From Thalassolituus sp. UBA1087 (GTDB lineage: Bacteria; Pseudomonadota; Gammaproteobacteria; Pseudomonadales; Oceanobacteraceae), in assembly GCA_002314145.1 (NCBI GenBank), contig DCCG01000035.1:1-47870 (forward strand): 47,870 nt of DNA. Reading direction: 5' to 3'. The notes under the pieces are model-generated. The model saw only the letters and a list, made by a program, of their open reading frames with translations. It did not search any database and was not told where the DNA came from. Shown piece by piece: positions 24,284 to 33,158 of this stretch (position 1 is its first letter; each line of letters opens with the position of its first letter). A program made the translations under genes and the position numbers.

Positions 24284-24697
24284 TTAACTGCGCACGACGG
24301 GCAGGTTCTGGTTATTCCATTCCATCATGCCGCCACTCATGCGCACAGCATTAAACCCTTTTTCGCGCAGCGTTTTGCCCGCCATATTCACGGTCTGACC
24401 ACTCTTACAAACCAGAATCAGGGGTTTATCTTTGTACTTATCAAGCTCGCTCATGCGGCTTGTCAGGGTAGCAAAAGGAATATTCACGGCATTGGCAATG
24501 TGACCGGCACTGAAATCCTTGGCATCACGGATATCAACAAACACCGCATCTTCATTATTAGCCATCATGGTTGCCTGGGAGGTGGACACCGACAGCCCGC
24601 TGCGGCGGTTATTATCCCACAACAGGGCCAGTAAAAATGCGCCCCAGATACCCACCAGCCACCAGTGATTGGCCACGAATTCAAACAGACGATCCAT
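24284..24697 (-). CDS. yibN: Membrane-anchored rhodanese-like protein YibN
   Basis: A 137-residue protein with an N-terminal membrane helix (W-W-L-V-G-I-W-G-A-F-L-L-A-L-L-W, about 12-27) and a cytoplasmic rhodanese domain at about 45-132. The active loop is C-K-S-G-Q-T with the catalytic Cys present; V-F-V-D-I-R-D and G-H-I-A-N-A-V-N-I-P are the CH2A-type motifs. YibN is linked by gene order to secB and, in enterics, reported to associate with the translocon. Sulfur substrate unknown. The gene is divergent from gpmI. Confidence 0.88.
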   Translation of the reverse strand: MDRLFEFVANHWWLVGIWGAFLLALLWDNNRRSGLSVSTSQATMMANNEDAVFVDIRDAKDFSAGHIANAVNIPFATLTSRMSELDKYKDKPLILVCKSGQTVNMAGKTLREKGFNAVRMSGGMMEWNNQNLPVVRS

Positions 24698-24981
24698 AAC
24701 TTCTCATCATCAAATCAAAAAGAAGGCGGGAGTATACCGTCTGAGTGTGGCAGGGACCACCGCCGGACAGAAAGTCCACACCGTCATTAAGGCTGTATCG
24801 GGGGTGCTCGGGAGTTGTGGCGGGATTATCCGGCCGTCAGACGGCAACGAACACCTTAACTATCAGACTGTGAGTTATATTCAATCGATTGCCACGCTAT
24901 TGGAGTGCCGCAAACGCGACTTAAGCCGGCGTTTTTGGGTACAATAGTGGTCAAACTGGTAACAAAACTGAGTCCGATTGA

Positions 24982-26520
24982 ATGAATTCACGCCCTGTAC
25001 CAACTGCTCTGATCATTCTCGATGGCTGGGGCTATCGTGAAGAAACCGCTAACAATGCCATCGCCAACGCCAACACCCCGACCTGGGACCGGCTGCTGAG
25101 CGACTATCCCAACACGCTGATCCAGACCTCCGGAGAAGCCGTGGGCCTGCCGGATGGCCAGATGGGGAATTCCGAAGTCGGCCATATGAATCTGGGTGCC
25201 GGGCGCATCGTGTATCAGAATTTTACCCGCATCAATAAAGCCATCCAGGATGGCGAGCTGGCCAATAACGCCGCCCTGACCGCAGCCATTGATAAAGCCG
25301 TGGCTAACGGTGCGGCGGTGCACTTTACCGGTCTGCTGTCGCCGGGCGGTGTGCACAGCCACGAAGACCACCTGCTGGCGCTGCTGGACCTGGCCAAAGC
25401 CCGGGGCGCAGAGAAGGTTTATGTACACGCTATTCTCGACGGCCGTGATATGCCGCCGCGTTCGGCTGCGCCGTCCATTAAGCTGATCGAAGATAAATTT
25501 GCGGAACTGGGCAACGGCCAGATCGCCACCCTTGTCGGCCGTTTCTTCGCCATGGACCGTGATAATCGCTGGGACCGGGTACAGCAGGCCTACGACGCCA
25601 TGACCCAGGGCAAAGCTGAGTTCACAGCCACCACCGCCAGCGATGCCTTAACCGCGGCCTATGAACGCGATGAAAACGACGAGTTCGTCAAAGCGACCGT
25701 CATTGCCGGAGCAGACGGCAGTATTCACGACAACGACAGCGTCATCTGCTTCAACTTCCGTCCGGACCGCGCCCGCGAAATCACCCGCGCCCTGGTGGAA
25801 GGTGACGAATTCAGTGGCTTTGAACGCACGGCCCGCCCGGCGCTGGCAGACTACGTCATGATGACGGAATACGCCGCCGATATTGATGCCAGCTGTGCTT
25901 TCCCGCCTGAGGCTCTGCACAACGGACTGGGGGAATACGTTTCCTCGCTGGGCATGAAACAGCTGCGCATTGCCGAAACCGAAAAATACGCCCACGTCAC
26001 CTTCTTCTTTTCCGGTGGTCAGGAAGCTGAATACAACGGTGAGACCCGTATTCTGGTCAAATCACCGGATGTGGCCACTTACGACCTGCAGCCGGAAATG
26101 AGCGCGCCGGAAGTCACCGACAAACTGGTTGAAGCCATTAAGAACCGCGAATACGATCTGATTGTGTGCAACTACGCCAACGGCGACATGGTTGGCCACA
26201 CGGGTGTGTACGACGCCGCGGTGAAAGCGGCTGAATGCATTGATGACTGCCTGAAACGGGTAACGGATGCACTGCTGGAAGTCGGTGGCGAATGCCTGAT
26301 CACAGCCGATCACGGCAACGCCGAACAGATGCTGGATGATAATGGCCAGGCTATGACACAGCATACCACCGGCCCGGTGCATCTGATTTATGTGAACCAA
26401 CGCGATCAGGTACAGCTCAACCCCGGGCGTCTGTGCGATATTTCCCCGACCCTGCTGGCCATGATGGGTACAGAACAACCGGCGGAGATGACAGGAAAAA
26501 GCCTGGTCCGCTATAAGTAA
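24982..26520 (+). CDS. gpmI: 2,3-bisphosphoglycerate-independent phosphoglycerate mutase
   Basis: The 512-residue cofactor-independent, manganese-dependent mutase that interconverts 3- and 2-phosphoglycerate in glycolysis. The alkaline-phosphatase-type core begins I-I-L-D-G-W-G. Catalytic Ser64 lies in G-Q-M-G-N-S-E-V-G-H. Metal ligands are in N-G-D-M-V-G-H-T-G and T-A-D-H-G-N-A-E. The SD is weak (GAGTCCGATTGA). A TACAAT at 24948-24953 in the 284-nt divergent gap is a plausible -10, without a clear -35. It heads the gpmI-envC-ctpA-yibQ group, a conserved arrangement in gammaproteobacteria. Confidence 0.97.
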   Translation: MNSRPVPTALIILDGWGYREETANNAIANANTPTWDRLLSDYPNTLIQTSGEAVGLPDGQMGNSEVGHMNLGAGRIVYQNFTRINKAIQDGELANNAALTAAIDKAVANGAAVHFTGLLSPGGVHSHEDHLLALLDLAKARGAEKVYVHAILDGRDMPPRSAAPSIKLIEDKFAELGNGQIATLVGRFFAMDRDNRWDRVQQAYDAMTQGKAEFTATTASDALTAAYERDENDEFVKATVIAGADGSIHDNDSVICFNFRPDRAREITRALVEGDEFSGFERTARPALADYVMMTEYAADIDASCAFPPEALHNGLGEYVSSLGMKQLRIAETEKYAHVTFFFSGGQEAEYNGETRILVKSPDVATYDLQPEMSAPEVTDKLVEAIKNREYDLIVCNYANGDMVGHTGVYDAAVKAAECIDDCLKRVTDALLEVGGECLITADHGNAEQMLDDNGQAMTQHTTGPVHLIYVNQRDQVQLNPGRLCDISPTLLAMMGTEQPAEMTGKSLVRYK

Positions 26521-26534
26521 GTGAGAAAATATTC

Positions 26535-27662
26535 ATGATCCGACCGCTGTTGTTGTGCGGCCTGGTGCTGGCAGCTCTGTCAGCCCCTGCTTCGGCAGAT
26601 GACGAAGCCAAACTGGAAGCGCTGAAAGCCGAAATAGCCAAACTCGAACAGTGGCTGAACTCCGCCAAAGACGAGTTTTCTGACCTGAACGAAAAGCTGC
26701 GTCAATCCGACGAAGAAATTGCTGCGCTCAGCAAGCAGATTCAGGATACCCGCAGTCAGCTGGCGGAGGAAAAAGCCCGCCTAAAAAAGCTCAGACAGGA
26801 GCAGGGACAGCTCCGCGAGCTTCAGCAACAACACCGTAAGCATCTTGCCGGACAGTTACGCGCAGCACAGAAGCTGGGCAACGAAGGGCCGGTAAAGCTG
26901 CTGCTCAATCAGGATGACCCGCAACAGGCTCAGCGCATGATGCGCTACTTCAGTTATTTTAACGCCGCCCGGATCGATCACATCCGCGATATCATTGCGG
27001 AGCTGACACGCCTGGACCAGATTGCCGAACTTATTACCCGCTCTGAACAGAAACTGGTCAAAACCGAACAGAATCTGATTGCCGAAAACCGCCGCCTGGA
27101 ACAGGGTAAAAAGAAACAGCAGCAGTTACTGGCAAGCCTGAAAAGCCGCATGAATTCTGAGCAGAAGCGGCTGTCGCAGAAACAGGCGGACCGCAAACGG
27201 CTGGAATCCTTACTTGACGAAGTACAGACTCTGCTGGAAACCAGCCCGCGTAAAAATGACGCGCGCCCGTTCCGGGCACTCAAAGGCAAACTGCCGATGC
27301 CGGTGGATGGCCGTATTACCCATGCCTTTGGCAACCGCACCCCGGATGGCAAATCGCGCTGGGAAGGCTGGATGATGTCAGCCTACGACGGCGAACCCAT
27401 TCATGCAGTGCACCATGGCCGGGTTGTGTATTCCGACTGGCTGCGCGGTTTTGGTCTGCTGACCATTCTGGACCACGGCAATGGCTACCTCAGCCTGTAT
27501 GCGCATAATCAGGCGCTGATGCATTCCGTTGGCCAGTGGGTCAATCAGGGCGATACCATTGCCACCGCCGGACGCAGTGGTGGCCTGGATAAGCCCGGCC
27601 TGTATTTTGAGATCCGCTACAAAGGCCGCCCGCTGGACCCGGCGGCCTGGGTCAAACGCTGA
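26535..27662 (+). CDS. envC: Murein hydrolase activator EnvC (degenerate LytM)
   Basis: A 375-residue periplasmic protein. A signal peptide covers 1-21 (A-S-A cut). A long coiled coil (about 25-235) recruits it to FtsEX. The C-terminal LytM domain (about 255-372) lacks a full zinc site: the usual H-x-G-x-D is replaced around W-M-M-S-A-Y-D-G, and the last strand reads L-Y-F-E-I-R instead of x-H-F-E-I-R. That is the expected state for EnvC, which activates amidases rather than cutting peptidoglycan itself. It begins 14 nt after gpmI. Confidence 0.93.
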   Translation: MIRPLLLCGLVLAALSAPASADDEAKLEALKAEIAKLEQWLNSAKDEFSDLNEKLRQSDEEIAALSKQIQDTRSQLAEEKARLKKLRQEQGQLRELQQQHRKHLAGQLRAAQKLGNEGPVKLLLNQDDPQQAQRMMRYFSYFNAARIDHIRDIIAELTRLDQIAELITRSEQKLVKTEQNLIAENRRLEQGKKKQQQLLASLKSRMNSEQKRLSQKQADRKRLESLLDEVQTLLETSPRKNDARPFRALKGKLPMPVDGRITHAFGNRTPDGKSRWEGWMMSAYDGEPIHAVHHGRVVYSDWLRGFGLLTILDHGNGYLSLYAHNQALMHSVGQWVNQGDTIATAGRSGGLDKPGLYFEIRYKGRPLDPAAWVKR

Positions 27663-27765
27663 GCCGGATAAGCACCGGCGGACGAACGCTCAATTGCAGT
27701 GAGTTCTGCTGACTTTTGTGCCATTCTTAGCTGCAAACTTTCAGTGTGGAAGCCGTTTTATCACT

Positions 27766-29103
27766 ATGTTTATGAATCAGACCGCGTTCAGCCCCAAACT
27801 TCTGTTATCCGCTGTTCTGACGACCTGCCTGCTGATGCCGGCGCAGGCGGAAGAATCCGCCACCGCGGATGCCCCGTCACCGGATCATCTGCAGGGCCAG
27901 CTGCCACTGGAAGAACTGAGAAACTTCACCGAGATTTTTGAACGCATCCGCTCCTCTTACGTGGAAGAAGTGGATGACAGCACACTGCTGGAATACGCCA
28001 TTGACGGCATGCTCACGTCCCTTGATCCCCATTCCGCTTACCTGCAACCGGAAGACTTTTCTGACCTGCAGGAAAATACCTCCGGCAAGTTCGGTGGCCT
28101 GGGCATTGAAGTTGGCCAGCAGGACGGACTGATTCTGGTTGTCACCCCGATTGATGATACACCGGCCCAGAAAGCCGGTATCAAAGCCGGCGACCTGATC
28201 GTCAGCCTGGACGGCGAAGCCGTGATGGGGATGAACCTGAACGACGCAGTAGAAAAAATGCGCGGCGAACCAGGCACCGACATCACGCTGGAAATCCGCC
28301 GTAAAAACGAAAAAGAACTGCTGACGTTCACTCTCACCCGGGCCGAAATCAAAGTCGCCAGCGTGCGCACTGACCGTCTGAACGGCGATATCGGCTATGT
28401 CCGTATCACCCAGTTTCAGGAGAAAACCGGCGCTGAATTATCAGAAGCCCTGCAGACATGGCGCGATGAAGGCCAGCTGAACGGTATTATTCTCGACCTG
28501 CGCAATAACCCCGGCGGTGTACTGGATGCCGCGGTGGATGTGGTCGACAGCTTTATCAGCCAGGGACGTATCGTCTATACCGAAGGCCGCACGCCAAGTT
28601 CCGAACTCAGCTACAGCGCCACTAACCACACCGCGGCCGGCGATGTACCGGCGGTGGTGCTGATTAACGGTGGCTCGGCATCAGCCTCAGAGATTGTCGC
28701 CGGAGCCCTGCAGGATCATAAACGCGCCGTCATTGTCGGTACTCAGTCGTTCGGTAAAGGATCGGTACAAAGCGTCCTGCCCATTACTCAGGACCGCGCC
28801 ATCAAACTGACCACCGCCCGATATTTCACCCCCAATGGCCGTTCGATTCAGGCCCAGGGCATTACCCCTGATATCTGGGTAGAACAGAGTGAAGTGACGC
28901 CGTATGAACAGCGCTACTATAAAGAAGCCGATCTCCCCGGCCATTTGGCGAACCCTGAAGATCAGCCGCAGGCTGATCAGGATGCCCCGTCAGAGACTGA
29001 GGGTCAGCAGGCCGATGCGAACCTGCTGAAGAAAGACTTCCAGCTGTACGAAGCCCACACCCTGCTGCGCGGCGTCAGTATTCTGGGACTGCGTCAGGAG
29101 TAA
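27766..29103 (+). CDS. ctpA: C-terminal processing S41 peptidase (CtpA/Prc type)
   Basis: A 445-residue exported serine protease. I chose ATG 27766 (ATG 27772 is equally possible). A GTG at 27718 opens the frame but would put 16 polar residues before the signal peptide, which ends L-M-P-A-Q-A. The PDZ domain (about 95-170) contains G-L-G-I-E-V and G-I-K-A-G-D-L-I. In the S41 core, catalytic Ser lies in G-G-S-A-S-A-S-E-I-V-A-G-A and Lys in F-G-K-G-S-V-Q. An acidic/Gln-rich C-terminal tail follows. CTPs trim periplasmic proteins such as peptidoglycan hydrolases. It follows envC by 103 nt. Confidence 0.92.
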   Translation: MFMNQTAFSPKLLLSAVLTTCLLMPAQAEESATADAPSPDHLQGQLPLEELRNFTEIFERIRSSYVEEVDDSTLLEYAIDGMLTSLDPHSAYLQPEDFSDLQENTSGKFGGLGIEVGQQDGLILVVTPIDDTPAQKAGIKAGDLIVSLDGEAVMGMNLNDAVEKMRGEPGTDITLEIRRKNEKELLTFTLTRAEIKVASVRTDRLNGDIGYVRITQFQEKTGAELSEALQTWRDEGQLNGIILDLRNNPGGVLDAAVDVVDSFISQGRIVYTEGRTPSSELSYSATNHTAAGDVPAVVLINGGSASASEIVAGALQDHKRAVIVGTQSFGKGSVQSVLPITQDRAIKLTTARYFTPNGRSIQAQGITPDIWVEQSEVTPYEQRYYKEADLPGHLANPEDQPQADQDAPSETEGQQADANLLKKDFQLYEAHTLLRGVSILGLRQE

Positions 29104-29106
29104 CCA

Positions 29107-29937
29107 TTGAACATCCGCTGTTTCCGGGCTACACCAGCCCGGATCAGCCTGCCCATGCTTTTCGCACTGCTGGCAGCGCTGATCCCCGCCAGCGCCGGCG
29201 CCGCCGAACTGCTGCTGATCATTGACGATATCGGTTACAACCGCACACTGGGCGAACGCACGGTCGATTTACCGGCCCCGGTCAACCTGGCGTTTCTGCC
29301 CCACACCCCGTTTGCCGCCCGGCTGGCCGAAAGTGCCAACGCCCGCGGCCATGTCATAATGCTGCACGCGCCTATGGACAATGAACAGGGTGCCCGGCTG
29401 GGACCCGGCGGGCTGCATGCGGATATGGACAAACCCACGTTGCAGCAGGTCCTGCTGGACGATCTGCAGTCCATTCCTTATGTCCAGGGCTTCAACAACC
29501 ATACCGGCAGCCTGCTGACGCAAAAAACCGACGCTATGCAATGGGTAATGGAAATTGCCCGCCAGCAAGGACTGTTTTTTATCGACAGCCTGACCAGTCC
29601 GGCCAGTGTCGCTCTGGCCACGGCACAGGCAAGCGGCGTCCCCGCCCTGCACCGGGATGTGTTTCTCGACAACCTGCGTGATGAAGCATCCCTGCGCAAA
29701 CAATTTGAACAGGCCGTCACACTGGCGAAAGCACGCGGCTACGCCGTGCTGATTGCACACCCCTATCCGGAGACCCTGACCTTTCTGCATCAGGTATTGC
29801 CGGACCTGGAACCCAGAGACGTTCACCTGACCAGCATCGACCAGTTTCTGCGCCAGCGCCTGTGGACCCGGCTGGCTTCCCCGGACCCGGCTCCCTCCCG
29901 CTACCTGTTGCATACTGCGCCACAGATACAGCCATAA
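29107..29937 (+). CDS. yibQ: Divergent polysaccharide deacetylase family protein YibQ
   Basis: A 276-residue exported protein of the 'divergent polysaccharide deacetylase' family. The start is TTG at 29107, supported by AGGAG 6-7 nt upstream. An ATG at 29155 would cut into the signal peptide (hydrophobic M-L-F-A-L-L-A-A-L, cut near A-G-A-A). The NodB-like fold is visible: L-L-I-I-D-D-I-G-Y-N, G-H-V-I-M-L-H-A-P-M, F-N-N-H-T-G-S and F-F-I-D-S-L-T. Enzyme activity is not shown for the family in general. It starts 3 nt after ctpA, so it is translationally linked. Confidence 0.9.
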   Translation: MNIRCFRATPARISLPMLFALLAALIPASAGAAELLLIIDDIGYNRTLGERTVDLPAPVNLAFLPHTPFAARLAESANARGHVIMLHAPMDNEQGARLGPGGLHADMDKPTLQQVLLDDLQSIPYVQGFNNHTGSLLTQKTDAMQWVMEIARQQGLFFIDSLTSPASVALATAQASGVPALHRDVFLDNLRDEASLRKQFEQAVTLAKARGYAVLIAHPYPETLTFLHQVLPDLEPRDVHLTSIDQFLRQRLWTRLASPDPAPSRYLLHTAPQIQP

Positions 29938-30000
29938 CAAAACGGGTATCCTGCAGCGTCAACAATGGCATCCGGCGCCACGACTGGCACCGGCAGACAC

Positions 30001-30029
30001 TTGTACCATCGTACTAATTTGGGTAATCT
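30001..30029 (+). promoter_or_regulatory. Sigma-70 promoter of the cytochrome c5 / FAD oxidoreductase operon
   Basis: TTGTAC (30001-30006), 17-nt spacer, TAATCT (30024-30029): a good sigma-70 match 26 nt upstream of the cytochrome ATG. The -35 overlaps GTAC-catc-GTAC, a small inverted repeat that could bind a regulator. Confidence 0.6.
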
Positions 30030-30055
30030 CGGGTCAGTTTTATGAGGGTCAGAGA

Positions 30056-30382
30056 ATGATAAAAATACTGTGCAGCCTGCGCTCAGCGCGGCTGATACTC
30101 GTACTGACAGCGCTGTCCGGCACCGTCTCAGCGGCGCCGTCTGTGGACGACTACACCATTGAACTCTATGACATCTACTGCACAGCCTGCCATGCCGTGA
30201 AAGCATCCGGTGCCCCGCAGGCCTTTACCGATGAATGGCGCGACCGTCTGGATAAGGGCATGGAGACACTGGTCAATCACGCCATCAATGGCGTCGGCAA
30301 TATGCCCCCCATGGGCACTTGTGTTGAATGCAGCGCCGAAGATCTGGAGAACATCATTCACTACATGGCGCAGGAGCAGTAA
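30056..30382 (+). CDS. Cytochrome c5-type monohaem protein
   Basis: A 108-residue periplasmic cytochrome. Signal peptide about 1-26 (V-S-A cut). Haem attachment motif C-T-A-C-H at about residues 42-46. The distal Met is in N-M-P-P-M-G-T-C, and an extra C-V-E-C pair is the disulfide hallmark of cytochrome c5/c555. SD GAGGGTCAGAG lies before the ATG. The next gene, a Tat-exported FAD oxidoreductase, begins 2 nt after its stop; the natural inference is that this cytochrome accepts its electrons. Confidence 0.88.
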   Translation: MIKILCSLRSARLILVLTALSGTVSAAPSVDDYTIELYDIYCTACHAVKASGAPQAFTDEWRDRLDKGMETLVNHAINGVGNMPPMGTCVECSAEDLENIIHYMAQEQ

Positions 30383-30384
30383 AC

Positions 30385-31812
30385 ATGAATTTTGACCGTA
30401 TTAAACTGAACCGGCGCGATCTGCTTAAAGCCTCCGGCGCGGCACTGGTAGCGGCCGGTACAGCCGGCACCACCGCCTGCAGCGACAACGTGAAACCCCA
30501 GAGCCCGGGAATTATCGGCAAAGACGGAAAACGGGTGCTGCCGTGGAGCAACTGGTCCGGCAACCAGCATTGCCAGCCCACCCAACGTCTGGTGCCGAAG
30601 AACGAAGATGAACTGATCACTGCCATCAAAAGCGCACAGCAACCCATCCGCTGTGTTGGCTCCGGCCACAGCTTCAGTGCTCTCGTGCCCACCGGCCACA
30701 CTCTGCTGTCGCTGGCCCGCTTACGCGGCGTTGATAATACCGACCTTAACGCCATGGAAGCCGACGTCTGGGCAGGAACACGTTTATCGCAACTGGGCAA
30801 AAAGCTGTGGGCAGCTGATATGTCCGTTATTAACATGTCGGATATCGATACCCAGGCATTTGGCGGTGCTCTGGCTACCTCGACTCACGGCACAGGTAAA
30901 ACACTGGGCACCCTTTCCACGCAGGTAAAAAGCCTGCGGATTGCCAATGCCGGTGGCGATATTATTGAATGCAGCGCCGACAATAATGCTGACCTGTTTC
31001 ACGCCGCGCGCAATAATCTGGGGGCGCTCGGCGTCGTCACCAAAGCCCGTATCCGTACCGAAAAAGCTTACTATCTGAAAGAACACAGCTGGATGATGTC
31101 GGAAGAAGAAGGGCTGGAACGCGCGGAAGAATTACGTGATGCCCACCGTCATTATGAAATGTACGCTCTGCCCCATGGCGATTACATGCTGGGAATCAGC
31201 ATTGATAAAATTGCTCAAGAAGATATTCCGTCAGTCCCCCCGGTTGAAAGTGGGGATGCTTATGAAGCCTTCCGTACACTGGCCAATCTGATTGACTATC
31301 TGCCCTTCCTGCGCAGCTGGCTGGTCAATTTTGGTGCCGGCGGCGTCGAGCCGGAAACCCGCTATGGGCCATCCCATGAAATCTTCGGCAACCTGCGTGA
31401 TATCCGTTTTAACGAAATGGAATACACAGTCCCCGCCGAAGTGGGCCCACAGTGTCTGCGTGAAATTCTGCAGACCATTAAAAAAGAAAATATCCCCGTG
31501 GTATTCCCTATCGAAGCCCGCTATATCAAAGGCGACGATGTATGGCTGAGCCCGTTTTATCAACGCGATGGCTTCTCCATCAGCTGCCACAATTTCCACG
31601 ACAAAGATTATAAAAAATACTTTGCTGCGATTGAGCCGATCTTCTGGAAGTACGATGGTCGCCCGCACTGGGGCAAAATTCATACACTGGATGCGAAAGA
31701 ATTCGCCGCCCGCTATGAACGCTTTGACGACTTCCGCCGCGTCCGCGCTGAAATGGACCCGCACGGCTTATTTCTGAACGATCATCTTCGTAAGGTGCTG
31801 GGGATTGTATAA
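30385..31812 (+). CDS. Tat-exported FAD-dependent oxidoreductase (aldonolactone oxidase-like)
   Basis: A 475-residue flavoenzyme. ATG 30385 follows CAGGAGCAGTAAAC; the frame from 30328 shadows the cytochrome gene. A twin-arginine signal (N-R-R-D-L-L-K-A-S, then A-L-V-A-A-G-T-A-G) ends in G-T-T-A-C, so a lipoprotein form is possible. FAD_binding_4 (PCMH/VAO type) covers about 60-230. It includes C-V-G-S-G-H-S-F-S, where the His is the expected covalent flavin site, and A-L-A-T-S-T-H-G-T-G. The C-terminal part with H-W-G-K-I-H-T-L-D matches the ALO domain of sugar-1,4-lactone oxidases. The substrate is unknown; export plus a partner cytochrome suggests a dehydrogenase feeding the respiratory chain. 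Confidence 0.87.
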   Translation: MNFDRIKLNRRDLLKASGAALVAAGTAGTTACSDNVKPQSPGIIGKDGKRVLPWSNWSGNQHCQPTQRLVPKNEDELITAIKSAQQPIRCVGSGHSFSALVPTGHTLLSLARLRGVDNTDLNAMEADVWAGTRLSQLGKKLWAADMSVINMSDIDTQAFGGALATSTHGTGKTLGTLSTQVKSLRIANAGGDIIECSADNNADLFHAARNNLGALGVVTKARIRTEKAYYLKEHSWMMSEEEGLERAEELRDAHRHYEMYALPHGDYMLGISIDKIAQEDIPSVPPVESGDAYEAFRTLANLIDYLPFLRSWLVNFGAGGVEPETRYGPSHEIFGNLRDIRFNEMEYTVPAEVGPQCLREILQTIKKENIPVVFPIEARYIKGDDVWLSPFYQRDGFSISCHNFHDKDYKKYFAAIEPIFWKYDGRPHWGKIHTLDAKEFAARYERFDDFRRVRAEMDPHGLFLNDHLRKVLGIV

Positions 31813-31848
31813 GGTGGCTTAAAGTTTTATGAGTAATAAAAAGTCTCA

Positions 31849-32298
31849 CTAATCGCAGGGATAGCCCCGGTCAGACATAACAAAATATCCCCAATTGCCA
31901 CTCTCCGGAACAGACCAGGTTCCGGTTATCCTGTTCCTCTCAGCATTAGCTTTGCCTAAGTACATAACAAAATACTTCAATCCGGATGCTGTATCATACT
32001 GCTTGATAAAGCTCAGTATATCTTCATAGATGGTACCAACAATGACTGAGGTAAGTACTTCGGCGTCATAATCAGCCACAAAGTTATCTTCATACATTCG
32101 GCCCTTAAAACTAATACCATCAGTGGACAGATCGGCGTAGAACCTTGTACCACCGGTTTTTACATCCGTTTCATTCTGATAGTAATAACAGCCCCGCCAC
32201 CGGTCGTAATCGTCGTTAATCCGTTTTTCCTCCAGCGCAGAAGCCACCAGCGGAAAACATACACCAATCAGTAATAAGTAAATTCTGGATTTCATCAT
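31849..32298 (-). CDS. Hypothetical exported protein, no family recognised
   Basis: A 149-residue protein with a signal peptide (I-Y-L-L-L-I-G-V-C-F-P-L-V, cut near A-S-A). The mature part is Tyr/Asp-rich and contains two Cys (R-G-C-Y-Y-Y and Y-P-C-D) that could pair. I recognise no domain. The DNA is visibly more AT-rich than its neighbours, with codons such as ATA, TTA and AAT common, suggesting later acquisition or relaxed selection. It lies 14 nt after djlA on the same strand and convergent with the FAD oxidoreductase. ATG 32298 and 32295 are both possible starts. Probably periplasmic. Confidence 0.7.
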   Translation of the reverse strand: MMKSRIYLLLIGVCFPLVASALEEKRINDDYDRWRGCYYYQNETDVKTGGTRFYADLSTDGISFKGRMYEDNFVADYDAEVLTSVIVGTIYEDILSFIKQYDTASGLKYFVMYLGKANAERNRITGTWSVPESGNWGYFVMSDRGYPCD

Positions 32299-32312
32299 TT
32301 TTTATTCGCCTG

Positions 32313-33158
32313 TTATTTTCTTGATCTCCGGATAAGGTCATACGCCGTCTGAATTTCCTGGGTTTTTTCTTTGGCGATCTTCATCATCTCTTCCGGCAGA
32401 CCTTTGGCGATCAGTTTGTCAGGGTGATGCTGACTCATTAGTTTGCGGTAGGCTTTTTTCAGTTCATCGTCTGAGGCATCAGATTTTACGCCTAATACGG
32501 CGTAGGCATCTTTTAAGTCTGAACCCCGATGATTACTTTGACGGCCGGCTGAGCCATTAAAGCCTGAATAGGAATGTGCACCACGCATCGCAGCCTGAAT
32601 CCGGCCATGTATCCATTCAAACTGAAAGGCACTGATGCCTAAATCGCGGCACAGTTTGTCGAACAGTTTGCGCTCTTCAACGGACAATTTGCCATCGGCA
32701 TAAGCCACACTGAGCTGAATTTCCATAAACATCTGGGCCAGCTCTGCGCGCTGGGCAAACAGGTTGCGCAGCATGGTCAGATCATCGGTTAAATTCAGGT
32801 GCGGGTCTTTGCCTTCGGTGAAGAAACCAATGGCGGCCTGACGTTGTGGGCCGGTTAATCCCATCTGGTTCATAATATGAGAGGCAGCGTCGATTTCCTG
32901 CTCGCTGACGCGGCCGTCGGCTTTCGCCAGGCGTCCCATCACGCGGAACGTAGCGCGGAAAAAAACCTGCTGCACCTGAGCCCGGCCAGCAGAACCGGCG
33001 GCAACCGCATCCTGACCTGAAATAAACCGGGCTAATGCCTGATCCAGCAGGTGTCCGGCAAAAGCGCCAACCAGCAAACCAAACGGGCCACCACTGACAA
33101 AACCAATTAATGCACCGACCAATTTGCCGGCCCAGAATTTTCCACTGAACGAATTCAT
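32313..33158 (-). CDS. djlA: Co-chaperone DjlA
   Basis: A 281-residue type III J-protein anchored in the inner membrane; it stimulates DnaK and has been tied to capsule/stress signalling. An N-terminal Gly-rich membrane segment (A-L-I-G-F-V-S-G-G-P-F-G-L-L-V-G) is followed by a TerB-like domain (about 60-180) with acidic residues. The C-terminal J domain (about 215-281) has the essential HPD at 245-247 (Q-H-H-P-D-K). The start overlaps the murU stop as ATGA. Confidence 0.92.
   Translation of the reverse strand: MNSFSGKFWAGKLVGALIGFVSGGPFGLLVGAFAGHLLDQALARFISGQDAVAAGSAGRAQVQQVFFRATFRVMGRLAKADGRVSEQEIDAASHIMNQMGLTGPQRQAAIGFFTEGKDPHLNLTDDLTMLRNLFAQRAELAQMFMEIQLSVAYADGKLSVEERKLFDKLCRDLGISAFQFEWIHGRIQAAMRGAHSYSGFNGSAGRQSNHRGSDLKDAYAVLGVKSDASDDELKKAYRKLMSQHHPDKLIAKGLPEEMMKIAKEKTQEIQTAYDLIRRSRK

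Noticed and set aside
26535..27662. EnvC as an active LytM endopeptidase
   Set aside because: The zinc-binding His/Asp of the first motif and the His of the last strand are missing, as expected for an amidase activator.
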